Source: Streptomyces sp. NRRL S-455
GTDB taxonomy: Bacteria > Actinomycetota > Actinomycetes > Streptomycetales > Streptomycetaceae
Length of the DNA: 58,608 nt
Assembly: GCF_000717875.1 (NCBI RefSeq)
Contig: NZ_JOCT01000037.1
Location: forward strand, 1-58,608
Direction of reading: 5' to 3'
A program made the translations under genes and the position numbers. Below the pieces are notes generated by a model that was given only the letters and a program-made list of their open reading frames with translations, did not search any database and had not been told where the DNA came from. Below are positions 17,932-26,298 of this stretch, piece after piece. Position 1 is the stretch's first letter, and every line of letters starts with the position of its first letter.

Positions 17932-18710
17932 TGCCCCTCCGGATTCGAGGCAGCCGAATCCACAGCGGCTGAACCCAGAGCGTCCGAGATGGACTTGACG
18001 CCCCCATGCGTGGTGAGTCCGCCGTCGACCGGGATCTCGGCGCCGGTGATGAAGGAGGACTCGTCGGACAGGAGGAAGACCACGAGCGGGGCGACCTCGT
18101 GCACCGTGCCGGTGCGGCCGAGAGGGGTCTCGCGGATGTTCGCCTCGCGGAAGGCAGGGGCGGCGGAGGCGGTCATCTCGGTCTCGATGAAGCCGGGGTG
18201 GATCGTGTTGACGCGGATGCCGCGCGGGCCGAGCTCCGTGGCCGCGGTCTTCGACAGGCCGCGCAGTGCCCATTTGCTGGTCGTGTAGGCGACCGGGTAG
18301 TGGCCGCTGAGCGCGGCGGTGGAACCGACGTTGACGATGGACGAGCCGGGCGGCATCAGCGGCGTCAGGTGCTGGATGGCAAGGAGCGGGCCGGTGACGT
18401 TGACGGCGTGGACTCGGGCGAAGTCGTCGGGGGTCACTTCGTCGAGGCGGGCGCGCCATGTGATGCCCGCGTTGTTGACCAGGCCGTGCACCTGGCCGTA
18501 CGACTCCCTCAGCTCGGCGGCCAGCTCCGCCCAGTGCTCCTCGTCGGTGACGTCGAGGTGGCGGCAGCCGGGGGCCTCGGTCACGTCGGTGGCGATGACG
18601 CGGGCGCCCTCGCGGGTCAGGGCCTCGGCCTCGGCGGCGCCCTGGCCGCGCGCGGCGCCGGTGACGACGACGACCTTGCCGAGGAGCCTCTTGGGGTGCA
18701 GATCGTTCAC
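17928..18710 (-). CDS. Short-chain dehydrogenase/reductase (SDR)
   Basis: 260 residues from GTG 18710, which overlaps the upstream FAH stop as GTGA. It has the Rossmann motif VVVTGAARGQG, the NNAG motif, a catalytic Ser (NVGSTAALSG), Tyr-x3-Lys (YTTSKWALRG), and PGFIETEM. The C-terminus extends about 20 residues past the usual VDGG end with low-complexity sequence, probably a consequence of the deletion that created the neighbouring SDR remnant. Likely an NAD(P)-dependent oxidation or reduction of an alcohol or cis-diol intermediate in the aromatic pathway. Confidence 0.9.
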   Translation of the reverse strand: MNDLHPKRLLGKVVVVTGAARGQGAAEAEALTREGARVIATDVTEAPGCRHLDVTDEEHWAELAAELRESYGQVHGLVNNAGITWRARLDEVTPDDFARVHAVNVTGPLLAIQHLTPLMPPGSSIVNVGSTAALSGHYPVAYTTSKWALRGLSKTAATELGPRGIRVNTIHPGFIETEMTASAAPAFREANIRETPLGRTGTVHEVAPLVVFLLSDESSFITGAEIPVDGGLTTHGGVKSISDALGSAAVDSAASNPEGH

Positions 18711-19684
18711 GGCCGCTCCCGGCTGCGGCGCCGGGCGGTCGGCAGCGGCTCCGGATTCCTGCCCGCGACCACGGTGTTGGAGACGGTGCCGATGCCTTCC
18801 ACGGTGAGGGTGACGGTGTCTCCCGGCTTCAGCGGGGGCGGGGACTGCTCGCCCCGGACGCCCCACAGCTCGGCGAGGCAGCCGCCGTTGCCGCAGGTGC
18901 CGGAGCCGAGCACATCGCCGGGGCGGACGACGGTGCCCCGCGAGGCGTAGGCGACCATCTCCTCGAAGGTCCAGCTCATGTTGGACAACAGGTCCTTGCC
19001 GACGACCTCGCCGTTCACCGAGGCGGTCAGCGCCAGGCGCAGAAAGCCGTCGGTGTCGCGGTACGGCTCCAGCTCGTCGGCGGTGACCAGGTACGGGCCG
19101 AGGGTGGCGGCCGTGTCCTTGCCCTTGCACGGGCCGAGGCGGACCTGCATCTCGCGGGACTGCAGGTCGCGGGCCGACCAGTCGTTGAAGACGGTGTAGC
19201 CGATGATGTGGTCCCGTGCCTGCTCCGGCGTCAGGTCCCGCCCCTCCCGGCCGATGACGGCGGCGACCTCCAGCTCGAAGTCGAGGACTTTGCTGCCCGG
19301 CGGCACCGGGACGTCGTCGTGGGCGCCGATGACGGCGTACGGGTTGGTGAAGTAGAACGTCGGGGCGTCGTACCAGGCTTCGGGCACCTCGCCGACGCCG
19401 GCCCCGTCGACGGATCGCCGTACGCCTTCGACGTGTTCCTCGAAGGTGACGAAGTCCCGCACGGTGGGCGGCTGAAGCGGTGGCAGCAGCCGCACCTCGG
19501 ACACGTGAGGGCCCGGCGGGACGTCGAGCGTGGCGGCGCCGGCGCGCAGGAGCGCGTCGAGTCCGTCGCCGCGGCTGATCAGCTCCGTGAGCGAGCGCGC
19601 CCCGGGAACCGGGTGGAGGGTGCCGTCCTCCTCCACGACGGCGACCCGTCGCTGGTGTCGATGTTCATAGGTGGCGAAACGCAT
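18707..19684 (-). CDS. Fumarylacetoacetate hydrolase-family protein (first copy)
   Basis: 325 residues from ATG 19684. The FAH core is clear: metal-binding FELEVAAVIG, then GYTVFNDWSARDLQ, GPCKGKDTAATLGPYLVT and GSGTCGNGGCL. Members cleave C-C bonds of acylpyruvates or hydrate/decarboxylate oxo-enoates formed by ring cleavage, using Mg or Mn. The residue pattern (ARDLQ, KDTAATLGP) is closer to fumarylacetoacetase/acylpyruvase than to hydratases, but the exact substrate is not decided. It is coupled to the SDR gene. Confidence 0.88.
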   Translation of the reverse strand: MRFATYEHRHQRRVAVVEEDGTLHPVPGARSLTELISRGDGLDALLRAGAATLDVPPGPHVSEVRLLPPLQPPTVRDFVTFEEHVEGVRRSVDGAGVGEVPEAWYDAPTFYFTNPYAVIGAHDDVPVPPGSKVLDFELEVAAVIGREGRDLTPEQARDHIIGYTVFNDWSARDLQSREMQVRLGPCKGKDTAATLGPYLVTADELEPYRDTDGFLRLALTASVNGEVVGKDLLSNMSWTFEEMVAYASRGTVVRPGDVLGSGTCGNGGCLAELWGVRGEQSPPPLKPGDTVTLTVEGIGTVSNTVVAGRNPEPLPTARRRSRERP

Positions 19685-19789
19685 GTACGGCTCCAGGCTC
19701 CGGCGGTCTTCGGCAGCGGTGGGGCCCGGGGACGCGGCAAGGGCGTCAGGGCGGTGACAGGGCCACCGCGTCCCCGGGGTTCGAGGGGG

Positions 19790-20728
19790 TCAGACCGGCG
19801 GGGCGACGAAGCAGCCGCGGTCGACGTCGTTGAAGGACTCCTTGGCGACCAGTTCGTTCATGGGATTGGCGGTGCCCCACTGGTCGGTGACCTCGGGCTG
19901 GGAGAAGTCGTAGACGTGGGGGTGCCAGGTGTCCTCGTCCAGCAGCTCCAGTTCCGTCGTGTACTCGACGGTGTTGCCGTGCGGGTCCAGGAAGTACGTG
20001 AACGTGTTGTCGCCCGCCATGTGCCGGCCCGGCCCCCAGACCTTCTTGAAGCCGGCGCGGATCACGCGGCCGGAGCCGCGCATGTACTCGTCCAGGCCGC
20101 GCATCTCGAAGGAGACGTGGTGCAGTGAGGTGTGCGGGCCCTTGGCGATAGCCATGGAGTGGTGCTGGTTGGAGATCCGCATGAAGTGCATGACCTCGCC
20201 CATGTGCGGCGTGCCGAGGGTGTCGGAGAGCCGGAAGCCGAGGTGGGTCTCGTACCACTCACGGGTCTTGTTCAGATCCGGGGAGTTGAGTACCACGTGC
20301 GACAGGCGGACCGGGATCGCCTCCTTCTCCTCGATACGGCGGTGCTGCCGTGCCTCGACATCGGCGGAGACCTCGATGGTGCGGCCGTCGACGTCGAAGA
20401 AGCGGAAGCCGTAGCCGCCGCCGGGTGTGTCGTTCTTGCCCGGCTGGGAGATCAACTGCACGCCGCCCGCGAGGAGTTGCTCGGCGAGGGTGTCCACGTC
20501 CTCGGTGGAGCCGGCGCCGTACGAGACGAGGTCGAGGCGCTTCTCTTCGGCCTTGCGCAGCCGCACCACGTACTGCTCGGGGCTGCCCTCGGCGGCGAGG
20601 AAGGAGATGCCGGAGTCCTCGGCGACCGGGGTCAGGCCCCAGACGCCGGCGTAGAAGTCGAGCTGCTTGTCGTAGTCGGGCACGGCGAGGTCGACGTGCC
20701 GCAGATGGGTGAGCAGGCGTGCGTCCAT
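19790..20728 (-). CDS. Type I extradiol ring-cleavage dioxygenase (VOC family)
   Basis: 312 residues, two-module vicinal-oxygen-chelate protein like catechol 2,3-dioxygenase. The C-terminal module holds the probable Fe(II) ligands: His in RLSHVVLNSPD, His in LHHVSFEMRG, Glu in NTVEYTTELE. N-terminal module starts HLRHVDLAVPDYDKQL. It would open a catecholic ring next to the hydroxyls, making the substrate for the FAH enzymes in this operon. An ~60-residue C-terminal tail after the last ligand is longer than in classic XylE. ATG 20728 follows GGAGGAAAA. Confidence 0.9.
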   Translation of the reverse strand: MDARLLTHLRHVDLAVPDYDKQLDFYAGVWGLTPVAEDSGISFLAAEGSPEQYVVRLRKAEEKRLDLVSYGAGSTEDVDTLAEQLLAGGVQLISQPGKNDTPGGGYGFRFFDVDGRTIEVSADVEARQHRRIEEKEAIPVRLSHVVLNSPDLNKTREWYETHLGFRLSDTLGTPHMGEVMHFMRISNQHHSMAIAKGPHTSLHHVSFEMRGLDEYMRGSGRVIRAGFKKVWGPGRHMAGDNTFTYFLDPHGNTVEYTTELELLDEDTWHPHVYDFSQPEVTDQWGTANPMNELVAKESFNDVDRGCFVAPPV

Positions 20729-20752
20729 GGTGGGTTTTCCTCCCGTGGGGGG

Positions 20753-21829
20753 TCAGGTCAGGCGCAGCAGCGTTGTCGCGTTGCCACCGCGCACGGCATG
20801 GAAGTCGTCGTCGGGCAGGCGTGCGGCGCGCAGTGCGCCGACGGGGTCCTCGGTGCCCATGTCGAAGGGGAAATCGGAGCCGAGCAGCACACGGTCCGGG
20901 CCGACCGCGCCGACCAACGCCCGCAGTACCTGCGGGTCGTGGACCAGCGAGTCGAAGTACAAGCGCTTGAGGTAGCTGCTGGGCAGGTGGGCGCAGCCGG
21001 CGCCCGCGTCGGAGCGGGCCGACCAGGCGTGGTCGGAGCGGCCGATGTGGGTGGGCAGATACCCGCCCCCGTGCGCGGCGATGACCTTCAGCTCCGGGTG
21101 CCGGTCCAGCACCCCGGAGAAGATCAGGTGCGAGAGCGCGACGGCGTTCTCGGTGGGCTGGCCGACGGTGTTGGACAGGTACCACTGGTCGAGGCGCTCG
21201 TCGAGCGTGCAGCCGAAGGGGTGCAGGAAGAGGATCGCGCCCGTCTCCTCGGCCCGGGTCCAGAAGGGTTCGTACGCAGCGTCGGACAGCTCGCGGCCCG
21301 GTGCGTGACTGGAGATCTCGACACCCAGAAGTCCCTGGTCCTGGGCGTGTTCGAGGGCCCGCACGGCCTGCTCCGGATGTTGGAGGGGGGCGAGACCGAG
21401 CCCTCGCAGCCGGTCGGGCGCCTGTGCGCAGTGCGCGGCCGTCGCCTCGTCCGCGAGCCGGTAGAGCCTCTCGGCCGTCTCCTCGTCCGCCCAGTAGTGG
21501 TAGTGCGAGGGGGACGGGCTGACCAGCTGGACGTCCACGCCCTGCGCGTCCATCGCAGCCAGTCGTACGGCAACGTCCGTCAGCCTCGGAATGCGCTCGG
21601 CGACCATGGGGCCGCTGACGGCCTGGGCCGCGGGCCCGTTGCGGCGGGCATCGAGGGCCTTGGCCTCCGCCAGGCCCGGCAGGTCGGCCACCAGGGCCTC
21701 GACCTCGGGCAGGAGGAGGTGCGCGTGCACGTCCACCGTCCGAACGGGGTGCGCCTCCGTGCTCGACGAGGGGCGGGGGTCGGGCTGGGGGCGGCTCCCA
21801 GCGGTAGCCGGAGGCGGGTGGGCCCTCAC
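20753..21829 (-). CDS. Amidohydrolase-family (ACMSD/decarboxylase-like) protein
   Basis: 358 residues from GTG 21829 (GTGA overlap with the monooxygenase). After a disordered Pro-rich start, the metal motif VDVHAHLLLPE begins an amidohydrolase barrel; later come LEHAQDQGLLGVEIS, FLHPFG, AHGGGYLPTHIGR and GSDFPFD, the pattern of the amidohydrolase_2 group (aminocarboxymuconate-semialdehyde and resorcylate decarboxylases). Probably a metal-dependent non-oxidative decarboxylase or a ring-fission product hydrolase of the pathway. The first ~25 residues are atypical; an internal start is possible. Confidence 0.87.
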   Translation of the reverse strand: MRAHPPPATAGSRPQPDPRPSSSTEAHPVRTVDVHAHLLLPEVEALVADLPGLAEAKALDARRNGPAAQAVSGPMVAERIPRLTDVAVRLAAMDAQGVDVQLVSPSPSHYHYWADEETAERLYRLADEATAAHCAQAPDRLRGLGLAPLQHPEQAVRALEHAQDQGLLGVEISSHAPGRELSDAAYEPFWTRAEETGAILFLHPFGCTLDERLDQWYLSNTVGQPTENAVALSHLIFSGVLDRHPELKVIAAHGGGYLPTHIGRSDHAWSARSDAGAGCAHLPSSYLKRLYFDSLVHDPQVLRALVGAVGPDRVLLGSDFPFDMGTEDPVGALRAARLPDDDFHAVRGGNATTLLRLT

Positions 21830-22947
21830 GGTAGCTCCTTGAGCACCGGCATGGTGGCCTCCAGCAGCCCGGGCACATCACCGGGCACGCCGTCGAGCTG
21901 CCACTGCCCGATCTGCACGGACGCTTCGACGACCATCCGGACCCGGCCGATCCGCCGCTCGTAGTAGCGCGTGAGCAGTTCCTCGTCCCACGCGGATCCG
22001 CTGGTCAGCAGCTGGGACAGCACCCAGGCGTCCTCCAGGGCCATGGCCGCGCCCTGGGCCATGGTGGGCGGGCAGCAGTGCGCGGCGTCGCCGACGAGGA
22101 CGACCCGGCCCCGGTGCCAGGACTCCTCGACCAGCATCCGGTCGAACCAGGTGTAGTTCACCTGCGCCGGGTCGGTGATCGAGTCACGGATCTCGTCCCA
22201 GGCACCGCCGTAGCCCTCGGCGAGGCGGCGCATCTCCCGCGCGTAGGACTCGGGCGGGATCGTGGCGCGGTCGCGGCCGGCCTCCACCAGATAGGCGTAG
22301 ATCGTGTCCTCGCTGGTGGGCGTGTAGCCGGCGATGTAGCAGGGTCCTCCGTGAGAGAGGACGCTGCACTCCACTCCGGCCGGGCGGGGCGCCGGGACAC
22401 GCCAGATGGCCATGCCGGTCGGCTCGGGTTCGACGTCGATGCCGATGGCGGCGCGGGTCGCGGAGTGCAGGCCGTCGGCGGCCACGACGAGGTCGTAGCT
22501 GCCCTCGGTGCCGTCACTGAACCGGACGGTCACTGATGTGTCGTCCTCGGTGAGGATCTCGGCGGTGGTGCCGAGCCGGACGTTCGCGCCGGATGCCCGG
22601 ACGGCGTCGACGAGGATGCGCTGGAGCACCGGGCGCTGCATGCCGAGGGTGGCGGGGAGGTCGTCTCCGCCGGTACGGAGGACGTCACCGACGTGGAGCA
22701 CGGTGCCGTCGGGCGTCGTCAGCCCCAGGGCGTCGAAGCCGAAGCCGTGCTCGCGGACCTCGTCCCAGACGCCGATCTCGCGCAGCACGCGCAGGGCGTT
22801 GCCCTGAAGGGTGATGCCGGAGCCGCGTACGTTCCAGTCCGGTCTGACCTCGACGAGGTCGACGTCGATGCCGGCCCGCCGCAGCAGCACGGTCATGACG
22901 TTGCCGGAGGTGCCCCCTCCGATGACCAGGACTCTCTTGCCTTCCAT
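21826..22947 (-). CDS. FAD-dependent aromatic monooxygenase
   Basis: 373 residues; ATG 22947 has AAGGAGTTGGCG upstream, which decides the start over longer in-frame options. FAD motifs are intact: VLVIGGGTSGNVMTVLLRRAG (ADP site), DLVVAADGLHSATR (DG motif) and GRVVLVGDAAHCCPP (GD motif). The family (salicylate/4-hydroxybenzoate hydroxylases, UbiH-like) hydroxylates an aromatic ring using NAD(P)H and O2, which would supply the diol for the extradiol dioxygenase two genes downstream. Confidence 0.9.
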   Translation of the reverse strand: MEGKRVLVIGGGTSGNVMTVLLRRAGIDVDLVEVRPDWNVRGSGITLQGNALRVLREIGVWDEVREHGFGFDALGLTTPDGTVLHVGDVLRTGGDDLPATLGMQRPVLQRILVDAVRASGANVRLGTTAEILTEDDTSVTVRFSDGTEGSYDLVVAADGLHSATRAAIGIDVEPEPTGMAIWRVPAPRPAGVECSVLSHGGPCYIAGYTPTSEDTIYAYLVEAGRDRATIPPESYAREMRRLAEGYGGAWDEIRDSITDPAQVNYTWFDRMLVEESWHRGRVVLVGDAAHCCPPTMAQGAAMALEDAWVLSQLLTSGSAWDEELLTRYYERRIGRVRMVVEASVQIGQWQLDGVPGDVPGLLEATMPVLKELP

Positions 22948-22970
22948 CGCCAACTCCTTTGTTGAGCAGG

Positions 22971-23942
22971 TCACTTGACGGCGACCGGATTGACGGGGGA
23001 GCCGACGGCTCCGGTGATGGGCAGGGGTGCGGCGGTGAGCCAGAACTCGTACACGCCGTCGGAGGCGCAGTCGTCCGCGAGGGCGTCGGTGTCCCACATC
23101 TCGCCGATCAGCAGGCCCATGTTGGGGATGACGACCTGGTGCAGCGGCTGGAAGGCGCCGTCGAACTCGTTCGGCCGTACCTCGAAGCCCCACGTGTCGG
23201 TGGCGATCGCGGCGATCTCGCTCGTGTGCAGCCAGCCGGCGGTGGTGAAGGACAGGCCGGGCGAGTCTCCGCCCGCGTAGTCACCCCAGCCCTCGCGGCG
23301 GGCGCGCGTCAGCCGCCCGGTCCGGACGACGACGATGTCCCCGCGGCCGACGGCCACGCCGTGCGCTTCGGCGGTCGCGGTCAGGTGTTCCTCGGTGATC
23401 GCGAAACCGTCCGGCAGTTCCCCGCGTTCGTCGCCGATCATCCGGCCGACGTCGAGGAGGACTCCGCGCCCGGCGACGTACGGGGCCATGTGCTCGATGC
23501 CGGTGACCAGATCGCCGTCCGAGGTGACGGTCTTCGCGGCGTCGCGTCCGTTCCACGCCTTGCCGTGGTCGAAGATGTGCCCGAGCCCGTCCCACTGGGT
23601 GGAGCACTGCAGGGGCATCGTGATCACGTCGTCGGCGCCGCCGATGCCGTGCGGAAAGCCCTGGTTGCCCAGCGCCGCGTCCGTTCCCGTGTCCAGCATG
23701 GTGTGGACGGGGTTGGTGCGGCGGCGCCAGCCCTTCTGCGGCCCGTTCATGTCGAACCGCTGCGACAGCGAGAAGCTCACGCCCCGGCGGACCAGTGCCG
23801 CGCCCTCGCGGCGCTTGGCCTCGTCGAGGAAGTTCAGCGTGCCGAGCACGTCGTCCTCGCCCCAACGCCCCCAGTTGGAATACCGCTTGGCGGCCTCGTT
23901 GATCGCGCCCTCGGCGTCCGTGGGGTCGAGCGGGGCCGTCAT
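22971..23942 (-). CDS. Cyclase-family metal-dependent hydrolase
   Basis: 323 residues. Matches the cyclase/kynurenine-formamidase superfamily: SNWGRWGEDDVLGTLNFL at the start, the metal-site segment QCSTQWDGLGHIFDHGKAWNG (a variant of HxGTHxD), and ADDCASDGVYEFWLTAAPLPI. Members hydrolyse amides or lactones. In this operon a lactone or amide intermediate is likely. Its start overlaps the second FAH stop by 4 bp. Confidence 0.87.
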   Translation of the reverse strand: MTAPLDPTDAEGAINEAAKRYSNWGRWGEDDVLGTLNFLDEAKRREGAALVRRGVSFSLSQRFDMNGPQKGWRRRTNPVHTMLDTGTDAALGNQGFPHGIGGADDVITMPLQCSTQWDGLGHIFDHGKAWNGRDAAKTVTSDGDLVTGIEHMAPYVAGRGVLLDVGRMIGDERGELPDGFAITEEHLTATAEAHGVAVGRGDIVVVRTGRLTRARREGWGDYAGGDSPGLSFTTAGWLHTSEIAAIATDTWGFEVRPNEFDGAFQPLHQVVIPNMGLLIGEMWDTDALADDCASDGVYEFWLTAAPLPITGAVGSPVNPVAVK

Positions 23943-24937
23943 GACGCGGTCCCCTCGGCGACGCAGCGGGTGCGCTGCGCGCCCAGACCCGTGATGGAGC
24001 CCTCCATGACGTCACCGTCGCGCAGCAGCCGTCCCCAGTGCATGCCGTTGCCGGCCGGGCTGCCGGTGAGCACAAGGTCGCCGGGCAGGAGCCGGGAGGT
24101 CTGGGAGATGTACGACACCAGCCGGGCGATGCCGAAGAGCATGTCCTTGGTGGACTCGTCCTGCATGGTCTCGCCGTTGAGCTTCAGCGTGAGGCGCAGG
24201 TCACCCGGGTCGGCGATCGACTCGGCGGGCACGATCCACGGGCCGAGCGGGGTGAAACCGGGAGCGTTCTTGCAGCGCAGCCAGTCGGTGCCGATGGCCT
24301 TCATGTCCCGGCGGAAGACGGTGGCGCGGTCGGTGAGGTCGTTGGCGATGGTGTAGCCGGCCACGTACTCCAGGGCCTCCTCGACCGTCACCCGGTAGGC
24401 GGGCCTCGCCATGACGGCCGCCAACTCCAGCTCCCAGTCCGGCTGCTGCGCCCAGTCCGGGAGTACGACGTCGTCGAAGGGGCCGGTGATCGCGCTCGGC
24501 AGGCCGATGAACGCGTACGGCAGATCCTCGGCCGCCCGCCGGTCCATGACCGCGGCGATCTCCGCGCGCGCCTCCTCGACCGTGCGGGGGTCGTCGGGGG
24601 CGCGATGGGCGACCTCCAGATCGATCACGTGCTGCCGGTAGTTGGCGCCGGACTGGAAGACCTGGCGGGGCTCGACCGGCGCGTGCGCCCGCAGGTGCTC
24701 CAACGGCCGCCAGTCGGCCGTCTCGTCGGCCGCGAGTTCGTGCAGGCGAGGGAGCATCTCGTCCCAGTGCTCGAAAATCCCCCGGGTCGTCAGGGCCGGC
24801 TCTCCGAGGGCCGTGCGAAGATCCAGCACGCGCCCCCCGGGGATCACAAGACCGGGGAAAGTCGCCTGGTCAGAGTCAGAGACGACGCCAAGGGCGAAGG
24901 GACCGGAAAAGGACGCGGAAGCGGCTGCGGGTTTCAC
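23939..24937 (-). CDS. Fumarylacetoacetate hydrolase-family protein (second copy), first gene of operon
   Basis: 332 residues from GTG 24937. It has the family blocks VFQSGANYRQH, DWELELAAVMARPAY (metal site), GYTIANDLTDR and GDLVLTGSPAGNG. It differs from the copy at 18707-19684 in length and in the catalytic neighbourhood (TDRATVFRRD rather than ARDLQ), so the two probably act on successive or alternative intermediates. As first gene it sits 131 bp from the divergent LysR gene, with the shared regulatory region between. Confidence 0.88.
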   Translation of the reverse strand: MKPAAASASFSGPFALGVVSDSDQATFPGLVIPGGRVLDLRTALGEPALTTRGIFEHWDEMLPRLHELAADETADWRPLEHLRAHAPVEPRQVFQSGANYRQHVIDLEVAHRAPDDPRTVEEARAEIAAVMDRRAAEDLPYAFIGLPSAITGPFDDVVLPDWAQQPDWELELAAVMARPAYRVTVEEALEYVAGYTIANDLTDRATVFRRDMKAIGTDWLRCKNAPGFTPLGPWIVPAESIADPGDLRLTLKLNGETMQDESTKDMLFGIARLVSYISQTSRLLPGDLVLTGSPAGNGMHWGRLLRDGDVMEGSITGLGAQRTRCVAEGTAS

Positions 24938-24985
24938 GGGAATGTCCTCCAGATTGCGGTGCGACCAATCTGACTCCCACCCCGT

Positions 24986-25002
24986 AATCTGGGAAATAGA
25001 TT
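24986..25002. promoter_or_regulatory. LysR-type binding site between the aromatic operon and its regulator
   Basis: AATCT-N7-AGATT is an interrupted palindrome of the T-N11-A type used by LysR regulators. It sits in the 130-bp divergent intergenic region, 49 bp from the operon start and 66 bp from the regulator start. A half site (TTTAGATG) follows at 25004-25011. Confidence 0.6.
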
Positions 25003-25067
25003 CTTTAGATGTTGATCATCCACAGTGCAAATGTGTCCGCCGCAAGCGGCCTCGCTCTGGAGGCGTC

Positions 25068-26009
25068 GTGTCCCTCTCCGGCCTCGATCTCAATCTCGTC
25101 CTGTCCCTGCGGGCCCTGCTGGAGGAGCGCAACGTCACCCGCGCCGGGCAGCGCGTCGGGCTCAGCCAGCCGGCGATGAGCGCGGCCCTGGCCCGCCTGC
25201 GCCGCCACTTCGACGACGACCTGCTCGCGCGCGTCGGCAAACAGTACGAACTGACCGCCCTCGGCCGCGCTCTGCTGGACCGCACCTCGACCGCCTGCGA
25301 CCTGCTGGAACGGGTCTTCAGCAGCAGGGCCGACTTCGCCCCGGGCAGCGAGGAGCACGAGTTCACCCTGCTCACCTCCGACTACGCCCTCGCCGTGTTC
25401 GGCGCGGAGCTCGCCCGGACCGTGCACGCCGAGGCCCCGGGGGTACGGCTGCGGTTCCAGCGGACGCCCATCGACGTCACGGAGGACACCGCACCGCTGC
25501 TCAGCACGGCCGACGGGCTGCTCATGCCGCGCGGCATCATCGGCGGTTTCCCCGCCGTCGACCTGTTCACCGACCGCTGGGCCTTCCTGGTGGCCGAGAC
25601 GAACGACGAGGTCGGCGACCAGCTGACCATGGAGGACCTGGCACGGCTGCCCTGGGTCATCTACCAGCGCGCCTACGACGCTCCGGCCGCCCGGCAGCTG
25701 AGCATGCTCGGTGTCGATCCCCACGTGGAGATCTCCGTCGACAGCTTCCAGGCGCTGCCCTTCCTGGTCGCCGGCACCCGCCGGATCGCTCTGGTACAGC
25801 AGCGCCTGGCCGAGCTGCTGCGCGGCGTGGCCGCCGTACGCCTCATGGAACCTCCCTACGGGGCGGTGCCTCTCCAGGAGGCACTGTGGTGGCACCCGGT
25901 GCACACCCACGACGCGGCCCACATCTGGCTGCGCGAGACCGCGGCCCGCGTGGGAGCGGAGCTGGCCGCTTCCGAGCCCGGCCGTATCGCCACGGTCGCA
26001 TCGAGATAG
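25068..26009 (+). CDS. LysR-family regulator of the aromatic catabolic operon
   Basis: 313 residues from GTG 25068 (CTGGAGGCGTC upstream). The winged helix-turn-helix is classical: LNLVLSLRALLEERNVTRAG, QRVGLSQPAMSAALARLR, LLARVGKQYELTALG. The C-terminal effector domain is of the NodD/NahR-like kind (SSRADFAPGSEEHEFTLLTSDYA region). It is transcribed away from the operon and presumably activates it in response to an aromatic compound or ring-fission product. The frame is open further upstream through the promoter region, which is not credible coding sequence. Confidence 0.9.
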   Translation: MSLSGLDLNLVLSLRALLEERNVTRAGQRVGLSQPAMSAALARLRRHFDDDLLARVGKQYELTALGRALLDRTSTACDLLERVFSSRADFAPGSEEHEFTLLTSDYALAVFGAELARTVHAEAPGVRLRFQRTPIDVTEDTAPLLSTADGLLMPRGIIGGFPAVDLFTDRWAFLVAETNDEVGDQLTMEDLARLPWVIYQRAYDAPAARQLSMLGVDPHVEISVDSFQALPFLVAGTRRIALVQQRLAELLRGVAAVRLMEPPYGAVPLQEALWWHPVHTHDAAHIWLRETAARVGAELAASEPGRIATVASR

Positions 26010-26298
26010 CGGGTCCGTGCAAGTGCCTGGCATCCAAGGTCCGGATGATCCACATCTTCGATATCGATCGGATGAGGGCTAGGCAGGACCTGTCCGTTGG
26101 CCCATAGTCATCTCCACCCGGCGCCGTAGCCACACCTTCCCCGCTGCCGGGACCCGGCAGGCGCCCGGCGAGCCGGCCCGCCGCGACGCCCGGCAGTCAT
26201 CGGCTCCCCGCTCCGAACCTGCCACGGATACCGGGCGGCCCGACCACGACGGCCGCACCATCCCGTCCCCCTCCCGACCCGCCACGTGGAGTTCCCGC
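26010..26298. other. Intergenic region upstream of the MFS gene
   Basis: 289 bp without a gene. It should carry the MFS promoter. Nothing clear beyond several GC-rich inverted repeats. Confidence 0.4.

Noticed and set aside
26010..26107. Extension of the LysR frame region as a small gene
   Set aside because: Short frames after the LysR stop have no start with ribosome site and no similarity that I recognise.
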